Source: Stramonita haemastoma (taxonomy: Eukaryota > Mollusca > Gastropoda > Neogastropoda > Muricidae). From it: a DNA stretch of 64,000 nt. The DNA is taken from positions 67,775,488 through 67,839,487 of the forward strand of contig CM060318.1 in the NCBI GenBank assembly GCA_030674155.1, given 5' to 3'. Below the pieces are notes generated by a model. It saw only the letters and a list, made by a program, of their open reading frames with translations, ran no database searches and had not been told where the DNA came from. The stretch's first letter is position 1, and every line of letters begins with the position of its first letter. Shown here piece by piece: positions 11,956 to 21,329 of this stretch. The translations under genes were made by a program, and so were the position numbers.

Positions 11956-13932
11956 TCTCTTGAAAAATAAAGCGCCTTTGCAACAAGCCAAGCCAATTCC
12001 TTTCTACAACCATTATTACTCCCTCATTTTCACGGTTACACACACCTGTGCTTCTGCCAAAAATCGCTTTGCACAACCTAATAATGATCACAGTCACATT
12101 TTGTAAGGATCCACAAAGCAAAGACAAGTTTGATATACGTCATGACTCACTCCCGACACATAACATGTTTTTCGGAAGAAATCGTTTTGCTGTTTCACCA
12201 AATTTTACACCATGGCTCATTTGCTTTTACTTCTCAGATATGATTTTTTTTTTTCTTCTTCACTGAATGCTCAGACAGCAACTATTGTTGACAGTCATAT
12301 GAGCAAAAATGCGTTGTGTAAGTCTTTCTGGCAAAAAAGTCAGGAGAATGGACCAAGAAGGCAGAACATAGCCAAGAGGGTGGTGACAGTAAGAGAAGAA
12401 ACAAGGCAGAAACAAAAAGAGAGGGATAGAAAAGAGGGAATTCCAAACACAAAAAGTTCCAGAAGGTGGGGATACTGTATAATAGGCCAACTGACAGACC
12501 CCTGACATCCCCACAAGGGAAATTTTTTTATGTTTAGGTAAGTCATAAAATGAACAACAAAAACGAGGATACAAACAGGGACAGGCACCAGAAGCGACAG
12601 AGCTATGGCTTAACCCTAGTAGCGCTGTTCCCGGATTACTCCGGAATGACGTGGTGCAGCATTTCTGGCGGCTCCCGGAATATTCCGGAATGACGTCGGT
12701 GATCGTAATTGAAGGCTTTCTTCGCTTTCAAAGGTCATCCAATGAACGTGAAGGCCATTGTAGGGCCGCAGAAATGGGTGAAGGTCGTCTGCAGTCGCAA
12801 GCAACGAGGATTCTGATTGGTTTAGAGGTGTATTTTTTATTTTTTTTGGACGAACGTCGATCGCCTGAAAACAAAATGGCGGCAAAGTGTTTGCGCTCGT
12901 ATCACTCGAAGTATTTTTTCGAGTTTTTTTGACGATATTGACGGCGATGAGGAGTTTTAGAGGCTGGATTTGGTTGAATTAAACGATAATAGAGACGATA
13001 AGGTAAGGATTGTGAAATATTTTTGAAAAACTTCGGAAAAATTGATCGCGATCGGGCTGAATCGAGCGGCGCCAAGTTTTGTCCAAAGCACTTCATAGCT
13101 ACCGGGCGATTTCGATGTCATACATTGTTTTACTTTATTTTAACGCAACACGGCTTCAAAATAACTGTTTTTAAGTCATTTCTATATGCTGTCGAGTATT
13201 TTGCATCACACGAAATCAAGCGATTGTCGTATTTTCGTCATAGAACGCCGCCAGTTCGCACGAAATAAGTGTTCACCGCCATGACGATCGCGATCACGTC
13301 GATCATTTCGCTGGACTTTTCCGAGTATTTGACGACCGATAAAGCCACGGAAGCTCTTTATTTTTTCAAAACTTATGTCAAGAGACGGTATTTATCGAAT
13401 CATGACATTTTTGCACCGCAACAACATTGCATATCGTGTTAAAATCAATCTGGGTCACCGACATCGCAACAGTGATTGGTAGTGCGCGCGCAGTTTTCAA
13501 ACTTTATTTATTTTTACATTATCATAAACACTACATGCTGCTATAAAATTTCACTCTTTTAAAAGCTTGTTATCTAAGCTTTCCAGTGATTTACAACTTT
13601 ACACACTTAGTTTAGTTTTACATATCAATATCAAGAGTTGTTTGACCCCACCCTACTGCAAATCAACAATGGCTGCTGTTAATTCAGCCAGCAGCACCTA
13701 GTACCGCTGCCGTTATTTCAGCGCTACTAGGGTTAATACTCCAGAGGACGAACCTTTCCTGTGGTGAGGTTGTGCAAACCAAACCAGTGTCTGATTTCCT
13801 CCTCACTGGCAGCTCCTGGCTTGTCGATCTTGTTGCCCAGAATCAGGATGGGGGCATTGGCCACCTGTTCATCTGTCATCAGGCTCTGAAACCCATACCA
13901 CCACAGGCTGGTCAGAATGCAGGGATCGTGTA

Positions 13933-13971
<39 letters not shown>

Positions 13972-16900
13972 GCATGCGCACACACATAAGTTTTGAGTGT
14001 GTGTGTGTGTGAGTTAGAGTGTGTGTGCGTGTGAGCGCTAAGAAGTTCTGATTGATCGATCGACTGATTGCTTTTTCAATGGGCAGATTTGGTGGTATAC
14101 TGCTGCTTTGCAATTTACTTGAAGTTATGCTCTACATATTCTGAACTTTTCTTGAGATGGCATACCATATCCAATATAATAATTGTTATTTTTTAACAAT
14201 GTTTACAGCCTATGTGACCACCTGGGGCCATATTAGGGCTGACACCATGTCCAAAGAAGCAACTATGAAAAGAATGTACACAAAATCAAAATATCTTCAG
14301 TCATAACATTTTTGTTTTAAAACCCTGGACGATTTCAGTTGTTTCACTTCTTTTTACAAGATCTTTGAACAAAAATATCTGAAAATAGTATTTATACTGT
14401 TATTTCTTTCTTTTAATTTTTACTGTTTTTTCATTATCAATTTCATTTGCTTTATTATCTTATTTGCTGATACAACTACAGAGACAACTGCTACCACTGT
14501 TCCTAGACTGCTTATAAATAATAAATTTCCCAGACACACCCAAGTTCATTCTGGTGCACCCTCTATAGCCAACACAACAAAGGAAGGTGCTCAACTTTTC
14601 CCTGCTATCCGGCCACCCATCAGGAAAGGCCCTACATCCAAAAGAAAAAGAAAGCTGCAATGCTGAACTGTTTGTACAAAAAAAGGTAAAATGAAAAACA
14701 CATTTCTCTTGAAGAAGATACTATTATAATTACTGACTGCATGGTCCTAGTCTTTCCAATGAATTCCCCCCTCCCTAAAATTGAGAGGCTGAAGTCAACA
14801 AACACCTGGTTCCTAGCTTTATCAAATACCTTTAAAAAAAAAAAAAAAAAATCCTACACTTGCCTTCAAATTCTGACATAATTTGGCAATTTCCATCAAC
14901 AGTATTAATCTTGCATGAGCAAGCACACTCACAAATACATGCATGCACACACACACACACACACACTCACATCCAGCTCAGCTTTAGCCTCAACCAATCG
15001 TTCTCTGTCGTGAACATCCACAAGGAAGACAATGCCATCCACTGCAGGAAAATAGTCCTTCCACACTCGCCGTGCTGGAGACAGAGGATGAGACATAACC
15101 ACACTCAGCAAAAACAGCTGTGTATATATTGTAAGGCTCTTATACAACTATCCCAATATTTGTAACCCTCTTACTCCTGAGCCGGGATTTGCTGGGATTG
15201 AATAATTGCCCCCCCTACATCCCGAACCAGGATCTGCCGGGATTTACACACAGTAGATTTCCATCATGCTGTGACCATCACAAATTGCTACCACATGCCA
15301 AAGCTTTATAAGGCTAGAGGAAGAAACTCTGCTGAAAGTCTGGAAGTATTTATACCTGCTGGTATGTACTTAGGAGGAAAAGACCTGTGAGCATGTGTGC
15401 CTGACCTGATTTCGTGATGGAATGCGAGATCTATGGGCAGTTTATGTTCAGAGAATCTGAATGCAAGAGGGTTAAAATAGCATATAGCATCCATCAACTT
15501 CTTCTTTCATCTACCAGATGTTTGCAAAGAGCACAAACTTTTTTTTAAACTTATTTTATGCTGTACATGTCAACCTTCTCACTTTTCCTTTGTTTCATTC
15601 CCTACAAGTGAAATTGAGGTTAATTAACCGCAAAACTTTGGACAGGTTCTTGACAGACAGGAAAGCTGAAAGAAGAAACTGGAGACAGAAAAACACTGGC
15701 CAAGAGGGGGTGTAGGGAGAGGACATGTGAAATTCCATTGTAATGTAAAGTAAGCAACTAGCTCAACAGTATGAAAGAGCTTATGGTATATTAGTCAAAA
15801 CACACATGCACACACGCACGCACACGTGCACACACACACACACAAACACACAAAAATATGACCAACTGTCAAGATTTAGCACTAGCTGTCTCTGAAGGTT
15901 TTTTTTTGTTGTTGTCTTTTTGCTTTCATTCTTTGACTAGAATGTGACTGTTTTCATTCATTCTGATTTCAGGGAAGATGTCTAAACGTGACACCAGTGT
16001 GCAAAAGGTTTTTTAAAAATATTTTTGTCCTCCCTTCTTATCAGCATAAATGGCCTACCCTTTAGAAAGGCAAAAATGGTTTTAATATGAGTGCAAGATG
16101 TTCCGCATGCAGTTGCATATGGGCCCTTGGCTTATAATCTTATTCGAAAGACAAATGGGATAGTGGAATCAGTATTGATGTTAATTCCTGGGGAAAAATC
16201 CCCACTGAACAAATGTGTTGATGGTGGTTTGAACCAAGGCTCAATCACAGGCTATCAAATCACAAGTACAATGCCCCCCAAGCACTAACAGTGTTTGACA
16301 GAAAGAAAAAAACTTAAGAAAGCAACAAATATTTCTAAATTAACACAATATATAAAGAAAGAAAATTCATTGTCTTTACCTTGCCTGTGTCCACCCAAGT
16401 CAAATGTTGTGAACCTCATGCCACCCATACTAAGTTCTTCTGAAGCTGAAAAAGAAATGACGCCCCCAAAATATGAATATCAAATCTCATTCAGTACCAA
16501 CTAATGTAAAAAAAAATCAACATACAAAAAAACCCACCCCAAAACAAAAACAACTGAATATAAAATCTTATGAAATAGCAACTTAACTGTTGCATGCACT
16601 AAAATAGCAAAAACAATAAAACTTTATAAACTGGCAAGGATTCTTTTTTTTTTCTTTTTTTTTTTTTTAATGCTGATTTTTGAATCTGAGAATGAAATTC
16701 TTGGACATGCAATATCAAAACCAGGGTTTAAAAATATTTTTTATTTTTTTATTTATCAGAAAGTTCTTTTGCTGGCAGTGGAACTGTAGTTTCAACTTTC
16801 AATGGTATGTGGTGGGTTTTTTTTTGTTTTTTTTGTGCTTTAACAACAGCTCTGAGGTTTGGTGAGATTTTTGCGTATTTGTAACCATCCCTCCCTCCCC

Positions 16901-18085
16901 CCCCTTTCCCCACCACCATTAAGGCAGCCACATTTCGACTTTAGAAATGGAGTCTAAACACCTCTAAAAAAAAACAACCTGTTATCCATTCCTGCCTTCA
17001 CAAAATGGCATACAGTCCACAGTACGCCATATACCAACTAAAATGGATATTACATTATGCAGTAACCCATTCCTGATTGTATTTCAAGTAGAAGCTGTAT
17101 GTAAAACGTGCATCAATTTGTAAATGATAAAAAAATTTCCTCGACTGTCCAGGTTTTGCTTTTTTCTACAACCATGAACAATCATCGCTTCCAAGCACAT
17201 TCATTTATAAAACAATGTCAGTAGAAACAGGACAATTAATAAGCCAGCTGTCGCCAAATTATCGAGAATGATATAGAGAAGTTTGTTTGTTTTGCTTGTT
17301 TTTTTCATTCCTCAGCTAGGGCTTTGAGATTCAATGGTGAGATTTTGCATATGTGACCATTTTTGCCCACCATGAAGGTAGCCGCATTCCAACTTTGGGG
17401 ATGATGTCTAAACATAACACCAGTGTGCATGTGTTTTTTGTCATCAGTTCCTACCAGCACACAATGTCCTACTCTTTTTGAAAGGCAGAACAGGTTTTAA
17501 TGTGAACACAAGATGCTCTGTGTGTGGTTGCACATGGTACCTTGGTTTAAAGTATCACCCTGAAGACTTTCAGGGGTATGGAGTCAGCACTGGTGTTAAC
17601 TCCAGGAGAAAACTCCCCTTGAACAAGCATCTCAGTGGTAGCTTTGAAAACCTGGAATCGATCCCTGGCCATTAGTTAACAAGTAAAACACTGAAACCAC
17701 TAGACTATTTTGTCTCCTCATATACACATGGAAGTTACGTGGTCCAAATATTTTTACACAATGACTTTCAGTTCCAAACAAATTTTTTAAACAAAATTTC
17801 ATTTATCAAATGTTGACCTAACTAGTGTAAATGAAAACCAAAAACTAAATTCCACAGTGGTATTATAACTTACTTGGATGCAGGGTAGGTACATGCTGTG
17901 CCATTCTGTCGTCTTTCAACATGTGTAGGAGGGTGGTTTTGCCGGCATTGTCTAAACCAAGGAACACCAGTTTCCCTGATTTCTTGTATAAGCCTAAACA
18001 TAGACACATGAAATCACTCCTTACACATCAGTCATCAGCTGACTCAGTGTATGTGTTTGAGTCGGCATACATGTGTGCATGTTAA

Positions 18086-18152
<67 letters not shown>

Positions 18153-19587
18153 CATTAACCCTTTGACTGCCCGTATAAAGAACCAGAACCTGAATCTGCT
18201 CTGCCAAAGGATTTTTGCCCGAATGGGGTAATAATTCACAAAAAAATCTAGCATCTAAACTACCAACAATTTGATATTGATGTGTGTACAACTTTTGCAC
18301 AGAATTGAATTTTGCATAAAACCAAACTAATTTGAAGGCCAAGTTGTTATTTATAACATGCCTGAATCATCCAAAAATAAGCAAATAAAAAATAAAAAAC
18401 TGCTCCAGTCAGCCAACGAAACTGAAGAAAAAACAGACTTTCCGTCCACGCAACGGGATTTCCCAACCATATGGGTAGAGGGAATCCCACACAAGCTTAA
18501 ATTATCAATTGTTTTGGAATGGACCTTAAAACGAAGTTAGGAAAAATCGGGAAAATCGGTGCACGTCATATGACGTGGTAAGGCACTGGGAGTGCGCTAT
18601 CAGTAGCACGTCATATGACGTGGTAAGGCAGTCAACGGGTTAATGTAATGATGTATACATGTGCATGTGTCTTTCTGCCAATAGGACCTTTTTTTTTGTT
18701 TGTTCCTTAGCTAGCACTATAACGTTCACCAATGGTGGGATTTTGTGTATGTGATCTTTAGCGCAACATTGATAATGTAACTACATTACAACTTCAGGGA
18801 TGTCTAAACACAACAGTACACACAGACCTGGGGTTTTTTTGGTGTGTGTTCTCTATTCTAAAATTTTGTCATCCATTCTTACCAGCACACATTAACTTAT
18901 TCTTCCAAAAGGTGGAATAGGCTTTAACACAGATGATCTATCATGTGCATTTGTACTTGTAAGGGACATCAGTATACAGCCTCATCCAAAGGACTTTGTG
19001 GAGGAGTAGAGTCGGAACTGATGTTAACTCCTGGGATAAAATCCCCTCAAACAGACATCTTGGTGGAGGCTTTTACCTGCACTGTGAGATCTCAAGCTCA
19101 ATGAACTAACCCTGCGGCTATTTCACCCCCTTGAAACTATAACAGTTATGGAACTATTGATTAATATCCAGTTATTATGCACTGCTTTTGAATTTCTCTC
19201 TTGTATCTTTCACAAAGTACCACACAGCATCTGTTTTATCTGCACATCTGTTTCAATGTTTGTACTGTGCCTAAGTGCATTAATTAATTAAGGTAGGGCT
19301 GTGTATGTGTGTGTGTGTGTGTGTGTGTATGTTGTGGTGTGCGCACATGTCTGTGCACAAACCAATGTACATGAATGCATTCAAGAGCAAGTGTGAATGC
19401 CTGCATCATGCTTGTGTGTACTTTTGTCAGTGGAGATAGCAAGAGCATTATTTTCAGGTAACTGGTTTCAGCAACACTGTATTAGCTATTTCTTTCACCT
19501 CTATTATCATACAATTTTCAACAGTGCAACATCTGTTTATCTGTTAACAACTGCTTTAATCTTTTTAAGTGTGCATGTGTGTGTGCG

Positions 19588-19639
<52 letters not shown>

Positions 19640-19936
19640 CGCATGTGTGTGCGTGCCGTTGTGCGTGCACATGTGTGTGTCTTTTATTCCTATTTATCTA
19701 AATTCTTTTATCATTATATCATGGATAATGGATAAACATCATGTGCTCTTTAACATCCAGTCCCTGTGTGCATGTGAAAAAACTGTAAATTTTGTCATCT
19801 ACCCCTATCAGCATGCCATGGCCTACTTTCCCAAATGGTGGAACAAGTTTTAACATGTATACAAGATTTCTGCAGGCATTCATACTCAAACTTTGTATAG
19901 TTCTTACCGAGAGAGAGAGAGAGAAGAGAAGAGAGG

Positions 19937-19988
<52 letters not shown>

Positions 19989-20034
19989 AAGAGACAGAAG
20001 AGGAGAGAGAGAGAGGAGGAGAGAGAGAGAGAGG

Positions 20035-20075
<41 letters not shown>

Positions 20076-20631
20076 CGTGTGTGTGGTGTTTTAAGTGTCA
20101 TGTGTAAGCAAAGAGCATGCAATAAACTTGAGAGCGGAAGTGTCTGAAATGCAGCAAGAGCAAAACAATAAATAATACATACACACATATTATTAGCCGC
20201 CGCTGTAGTCTAGTGGTTAGGGCGTTGGACTTGTAATCTAAAGGTTGTGGGTTCGATCCCAGCTTTCGGCTATGGCGTTGTACCCTTGGAAAAGGCACTT
20301 TACGGCTATTTTCTCATCCCACCCAGGTGTAAAAGGGGTACCAACCTTGTGTTGGGGGTTAACCCTGCGATAGACTGGTGTCCTATCCAGGGGGGAGTCT
20401 ATGACTCTCAGTTGCTTAACGCCACAGAAACCGGGATAAGCACCAGCCTGATGAGCCTTAGGCTCGGACAGACTTGAACTCTTTTTTAACACAAATATTA
20501 TTATAAAAAAAAATTATGCTCATGAAGTTGAATAAAAATGACACCAGTGTTCATAATCAGACACACATGATAAAATGTAAGCACTCACCTAAAAAGGATA
20601 ACATGTTCTGAAACCAATTCCAGATAAACAT
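11340..20631 (-). CDS. SAR1: SAR1, COPII small GTPase (complete, six coding exons)
   Basis: Arf-family GTPase that starts COPII coat assembly at ER exit sites by recruiting Sec23/24. Coding exons, in order: 20631-20589, 17993-17874, 16445-16380, 15074-14971, 13885-13754, 11456-11340. All junctions are GT-AG and all phases join, giving 193 aa, the same as insect SAR1. The N-terminus (MFIWNWF) is the amphipathic membrane-inserting segment typical of SAR1, in place of the myristoylated glycine of ARFs. Motifs: G1 GLDNAGKT 27-34, TSEEL switch I 55-59, G3 DLGGH 70-74 with the His used in GTP hydrolysis, G4 NKID 129-132, G5 CSVLK 173-177. The sequence of the switch region and the PGRP stretch are closest to invertebrate SAR1 as I know the family. 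A 5'-UTR exon ends at 22627. Introns hold three piggyBac-like elements and several SINEs. No frameshift is seen. Confidence 0.96.
11568..11903 (-). mobile_element. S1 SINE with tail A, near full length
   Basis: Full organisation on the minus strand: tRNA-like head with GACCCAGGTTTGAATCCC as B-box, a body with TTAACATCAGTGCTGACTCC and the CATTGTGTGCTGGTGGGAACAG core, then the tail-A end. The head side abuts a 49-base C run (11904-11952). It lies in the last SAR1 intron, in the same orientation as the gene. Confidence 0.75.
11904..11952. repeat. Homopolymer C49
   Basis: Forty-nine consecutive C on the plus strand, so a G49 run in the SAR1 pre-mRNA. It sits directly against the 5' head of the S1 copy at 11568-11903. 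Confidence 0.95.
12270..12530 (-). mobile_element. Dispersed repeat R6, minus copy
   Basis: Read on the minus strand it shows GCATTTTTGCTCATATGAC, CAACAATAGTTGCTGTCTGA and the segment with GGAATTCCCTCTTTTCTATC. These are also seen in plus orientation at 26888-27260 and, in part, at 45112-45260 and 46920-46965. No coding capacity or ends recognised, so the class is unknown. Confidence 0.5.
12614..13732. mobile_element. piggyBac-like non-autonomous element 1 (1,119 bp)
   Basis: The element is flanked by TTAA on both sides (12610-12613 and 13733-13736). Terminal inverted repeats are perfect for 14 bp, CCCTAGTAGCGCTG. TTAA target sites with CCCT-starting ends are the hallmark of piggyBac-superfamily elements. 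A CCGGAATGACGT motif occurs twice near the left end, and a degenerate second copy of the terminal repeat (13697-13711) makes a hairpin-like right end. No transposase reading frame is visible. The interior is clearly richer in CpG than the flanks. It lies in SAR1 intron 5, with its right TTAA only 17 bp past the splice donor of exon 5. Confidence 0.85.
13754..13885 (-). CDS. SAR1: SAR1 coding exon 5
   Basis: Encodes residues 112-155, from SLMTDEQ to LTTGK, with the guanine-specificity motif NKID. Exactly 44 codons, phase 0 at both ends. Acceptor TTTCAG, donor GTTCGT (a weak donor). The piggyBac-like element begins 17 bp beyond the donor. Confidence 0.95.
13937..14032. repeat. (TG)n microsatellite pair
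   Basis: Two TG tracts separated by a CG-containing interruption, in SAR1 intron 4, 50 bp upstream of the exon 5 acceptor. The polypyrimidine side of that acceptor is partly made of CA repeat on the transcribed strand. Confidence 0.85.
14971..15074 (-). CDS. SAR1: SAR1 coding exon 4
   Basis: Encodes residues 77-111, from ARRVWKDYF to KAELD, the strand/helix region after switch II. It starts in phase 1 (G|CA) and ends in phase 0. The donor GTGAGT runs straight into a (CA)n tract on the plus strand (14945-14968), so the microsatellite begins inside the splice donor. Confidence 0.95.
15166..15471. mobile_element. piggyBac-like non-autonomous element 2 (degenerate, 306 bp)
   Basis: Ends are CCCTCTTACTCC on the left and, read inverted, CCCTCTTGCATT on the right. 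The right flank is TTAA (15472-15475). The left flank is GTAA, one change from TTAA. The interior holds CCGGGATT repeats near the left end. It lies in SAR1 intron 3. The imperfect ends make this weaker than elements 1 and 3. Confidence 0.55.
15958..16300 (-). mobile_element. S1 SINE with partial tail B, diverged
   Basis: On the minus strand the body shows the TTAACATCAATACTGATTCC and CCAAGGGCCC stretches of S1, and the 3' side ends with GTGTCACGTTTAGACATC, the junction to tail B rather than tail A. The tRNA-like head is decayed. It ends 80 bp from SAR1 exon 3. Confidence 0.55.
16380..16445 (-). CDS. SAR1: SAR1 coding exon 3
   Basis: A 66-nt exon encoding residues 55-76, from TSEELSMGG to DLGGHRQ. 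It holds switch I, the G3 motif and the catalytic His74. Acceptor TTTTTCAG, donor GTAAAG. It joins exon 2 as A|CT (Thr) and exon 4 as G|CA (Ala). It is too short to stand out as an ORF and was found from the family sequence. Confidence 0.95.
16855..16955 (-). mobile_element. SINE tail-B module
   Basis: On the minus strand: CTAAAGTCGAAATGTGGCTGCC, an altered C/T-rich middle, and AAATCTCACCAAACCTCAGAG. A diverged tail-B copy in SAR1 intron 2. Confidence 0.5.
17305..17715 (-). mobile_element. S1 SINE with tail B
   Basis: The minus strand carries the S1 body (TTAACACCAGTGCTGACTCC, then the CATTGTGTGCTGGTAGGAAC core) joined through GGTGTTATGTTTAGACATC to a complete tail-B module. This copy and the one at 18700-19130 show that the S1 core exists with a second 3' end. 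It lies in SAR1 intron 2. Confidence 0.7.
17874..17993 (-). CDS. SAR1: SAR1 coding exon 2
   Basis: Encodes residues 15-54, from GLYKKSGK to VPTLHP, including the P-loop GLDNAGKT with Lys33. Acceptor TTTAG, donor GTAAGT. It starts as G|GC and ends with one base, A. Confidence 0.96.
18088..18149. repeat. (TG)30 microsatellite
   Basis: An uninterrupted TG tract immediately left of piggyBac-like element 3 (TTAA at 18155). Confidence 0.95.
18159..18639. mobile_element. piggyBac-like non-autonomous element 3 (481 bp)
   Basis: TTAA flanks both ends (18155-18158 and 18640-18643). Ends are CCCTTTGACTGCC and, inverted, CCCGTTGACTGCC: 13 bp with one mismatch, and different from element 1. Near the right end the 16-bp palindrome CACGTCATATGACGTG occurs twice (about 18564-18579 and 18607-18622), each followed by GTAAGGCA. 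Such subterminal repeats could be transposase-binding sites. There is no transposase frame. It lies in SAR1 intron 1. Confidence 0.8.
18700..19130 (-). mobile_element. S1 SINE with tail B
   Basis: The same arrangement as at 17305-17715: S1 body (TTAACATCAGTTCCGACTC, GTGTGCTGGTAAGAATGG) followed on the minus strand by the CCCTGAAGTTG junction and the tail-B module ending near CTAGCTAAGGAAC. It lies in SAR1 intron 1. Confidence 0.65.
19294..19690. repeat. Imperfect (TG)n tracts
   Basis: Two TG-rich clusters, 19294-19329 and 19569-19680, with AT-rich non-repeat sequence between. Short Cys-Val reading frames here come only from the repeat. Confidence 0.85.
19716..19905 (-). mobile_element. S1 SINE, tail A plus core, head missing
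   Basis: The minus strand reads the GCCATGGCATGCTGATAGG core, then GGGACTGGATGTTAAAGAGC and the ATTATCCATGATATAA end. Where the head should follow, the sequence changes directly into the (GA)n array at 19909. Confidence 0.6.
19909..20072. repeat. (GA)n microsatellite, imperfect
   Basis: About 160 bp of GAGA with AAGAG and GGAG interruptions. Arg-Glu-rich frames through it are repeat artefacts. Confidence 0.95.
20196..20490 (+). mobile_element. tRNA-Thr-like SINE (family S2), full length
   Basis: The head is tRNA-like: TAGTCTAGTGGTTAGGGCG (A-box), GACTTGTAATCTAAAGG resembling a Thr-TGT anticodon arm, and GGGTTCGATCCC (B-box). The body runs to GGGATAAGCACCAGCCTGATG and GACAGACTTGAACTC. A 9-bp direct repeat, ATATTATTA, flanks it (20187-20195 and 20495-20503). 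It is a SINE and not a tRNA gene, because the acceptor stem pairs poorly and the body is repeated elsewhere. Further copies are at 48186-48480 (-) and 21209-21312 (+). Confidence 0.85.
20589..20631 (-). CDS. SAR1: SAR1 coding exon 1
   Basis: Starts with ATG (plus-strand CAT at 20629-20631) and encodes [14 protein letters not shown] plus one base, then donor GTGAGT. The exon begins at 20641 after an acceptor TTTTTCAG, leaving 10 nt of 5' UTR. No in-frame ATG lies upstream in the exon. The Trp- and Phe-rich start is the expected SAR1 N-terminal helix. Confidence 0.93.
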
Positions 20632-21015
20632 CTTGGCTTATCTGAAAAAGAAAAATGAGCAACTGAACAATGGGAAACTTGTACAAAAAAAGAATCCTTC
20701 AAACAGATTATCTACCTTTGTCAAGTCTGCTTTGAACAATAAACTAAACTTTAAACTGTACAGAACAATACTACAACTGTAGAAGTACTATAGACTAGCC
20801 CACCTGTAAAACAACAGTACTTGAGTTCAAGCATTTTATTTATTATGGACAATAAACCTTTATAAATCTGATCAGTCATTGCACACTCACACTTACTGAC
20901 AGGTTGTAGCAACACATTAGGGGATCCACACATTTGTCAAGACTTAAATGTTTGAAGGATAATATGTGAACTGAACATTCACGCACACAATGCTCCTCCC
21001 CCTGAGGCTTAAAGA

Positions 21016-21034
21016 TGGGGGGGGGGGGGGGGGG
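21016..21034. repeat. Poly(G) run, about 19 bases
   Basis: An uninterrupted G run on the plus strand in the 5' UTR intron of SAR1. Similar runs occur near 8850, 25193-25220, 29846-29869 and 51178-51197. Confidence 0.9.
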
Positions 21035-21208
21035 CGTCAAACAAAGAGTTGCTGCCCCAAAAAACTATAATTTAAAAGGTCAGTGATTGACCACACAAGT
21101 GTTGTGAGGTGAAAGCACTGAAAAACATAAAAATAACCATTTCTCCCAAGACCTTTTTTTATTTTATTTATTTATTTTTTACAGATATACCACCCTACAC
21201 TCACCACT

Positions 21209-21312
21209 TCCTATCCAGGGGGAGTCTATGACTCTCAGACACTTAATGCCACAGAAACCGGGATAAGCACCAGCCTGATGAGCCTAAGGCTTGGGACAGA
21301 CTTTAACTTTTA
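21209..21312 (+). mobile_element. S2 SINE, 5'-truncated copy with target duplication
   Basis: It carries the last ~100 bp of S2 (from CCAGGGGGAGTCTATGACTC to GACAGACTTTAACTTTTA). It is flanked by a perfect 12-bp direct repeat, ACACTCACCACT, at 21197-21208 and 21313-21324. The truncation therefore occurred at insertion and not by later deletion. Confidence 0.85.
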
Positions 21313-21329
21313 ACACTCACCACTACCAC

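Noticed and set aside
11849..12127. Minus-strand frame with a long Gly run (and the plus-strand Pro-run frame)
   Set aside because: Created by the C49 homopolymer next to a SINE.
13023..13268. Transposase remnant inside piggyBac-like element 1
   Set aside because: The 81-residue frame has no DDD motif or piggyBac similarity that I can see.
20196..20268. A tRNA-Thr gene
   Set aside because: A- and B-boxes and a TGT-like anticodon arm are present, but the acceptor stem does not pair fully and the sequence continues into a repeated SINE body with flanking direct repeats.
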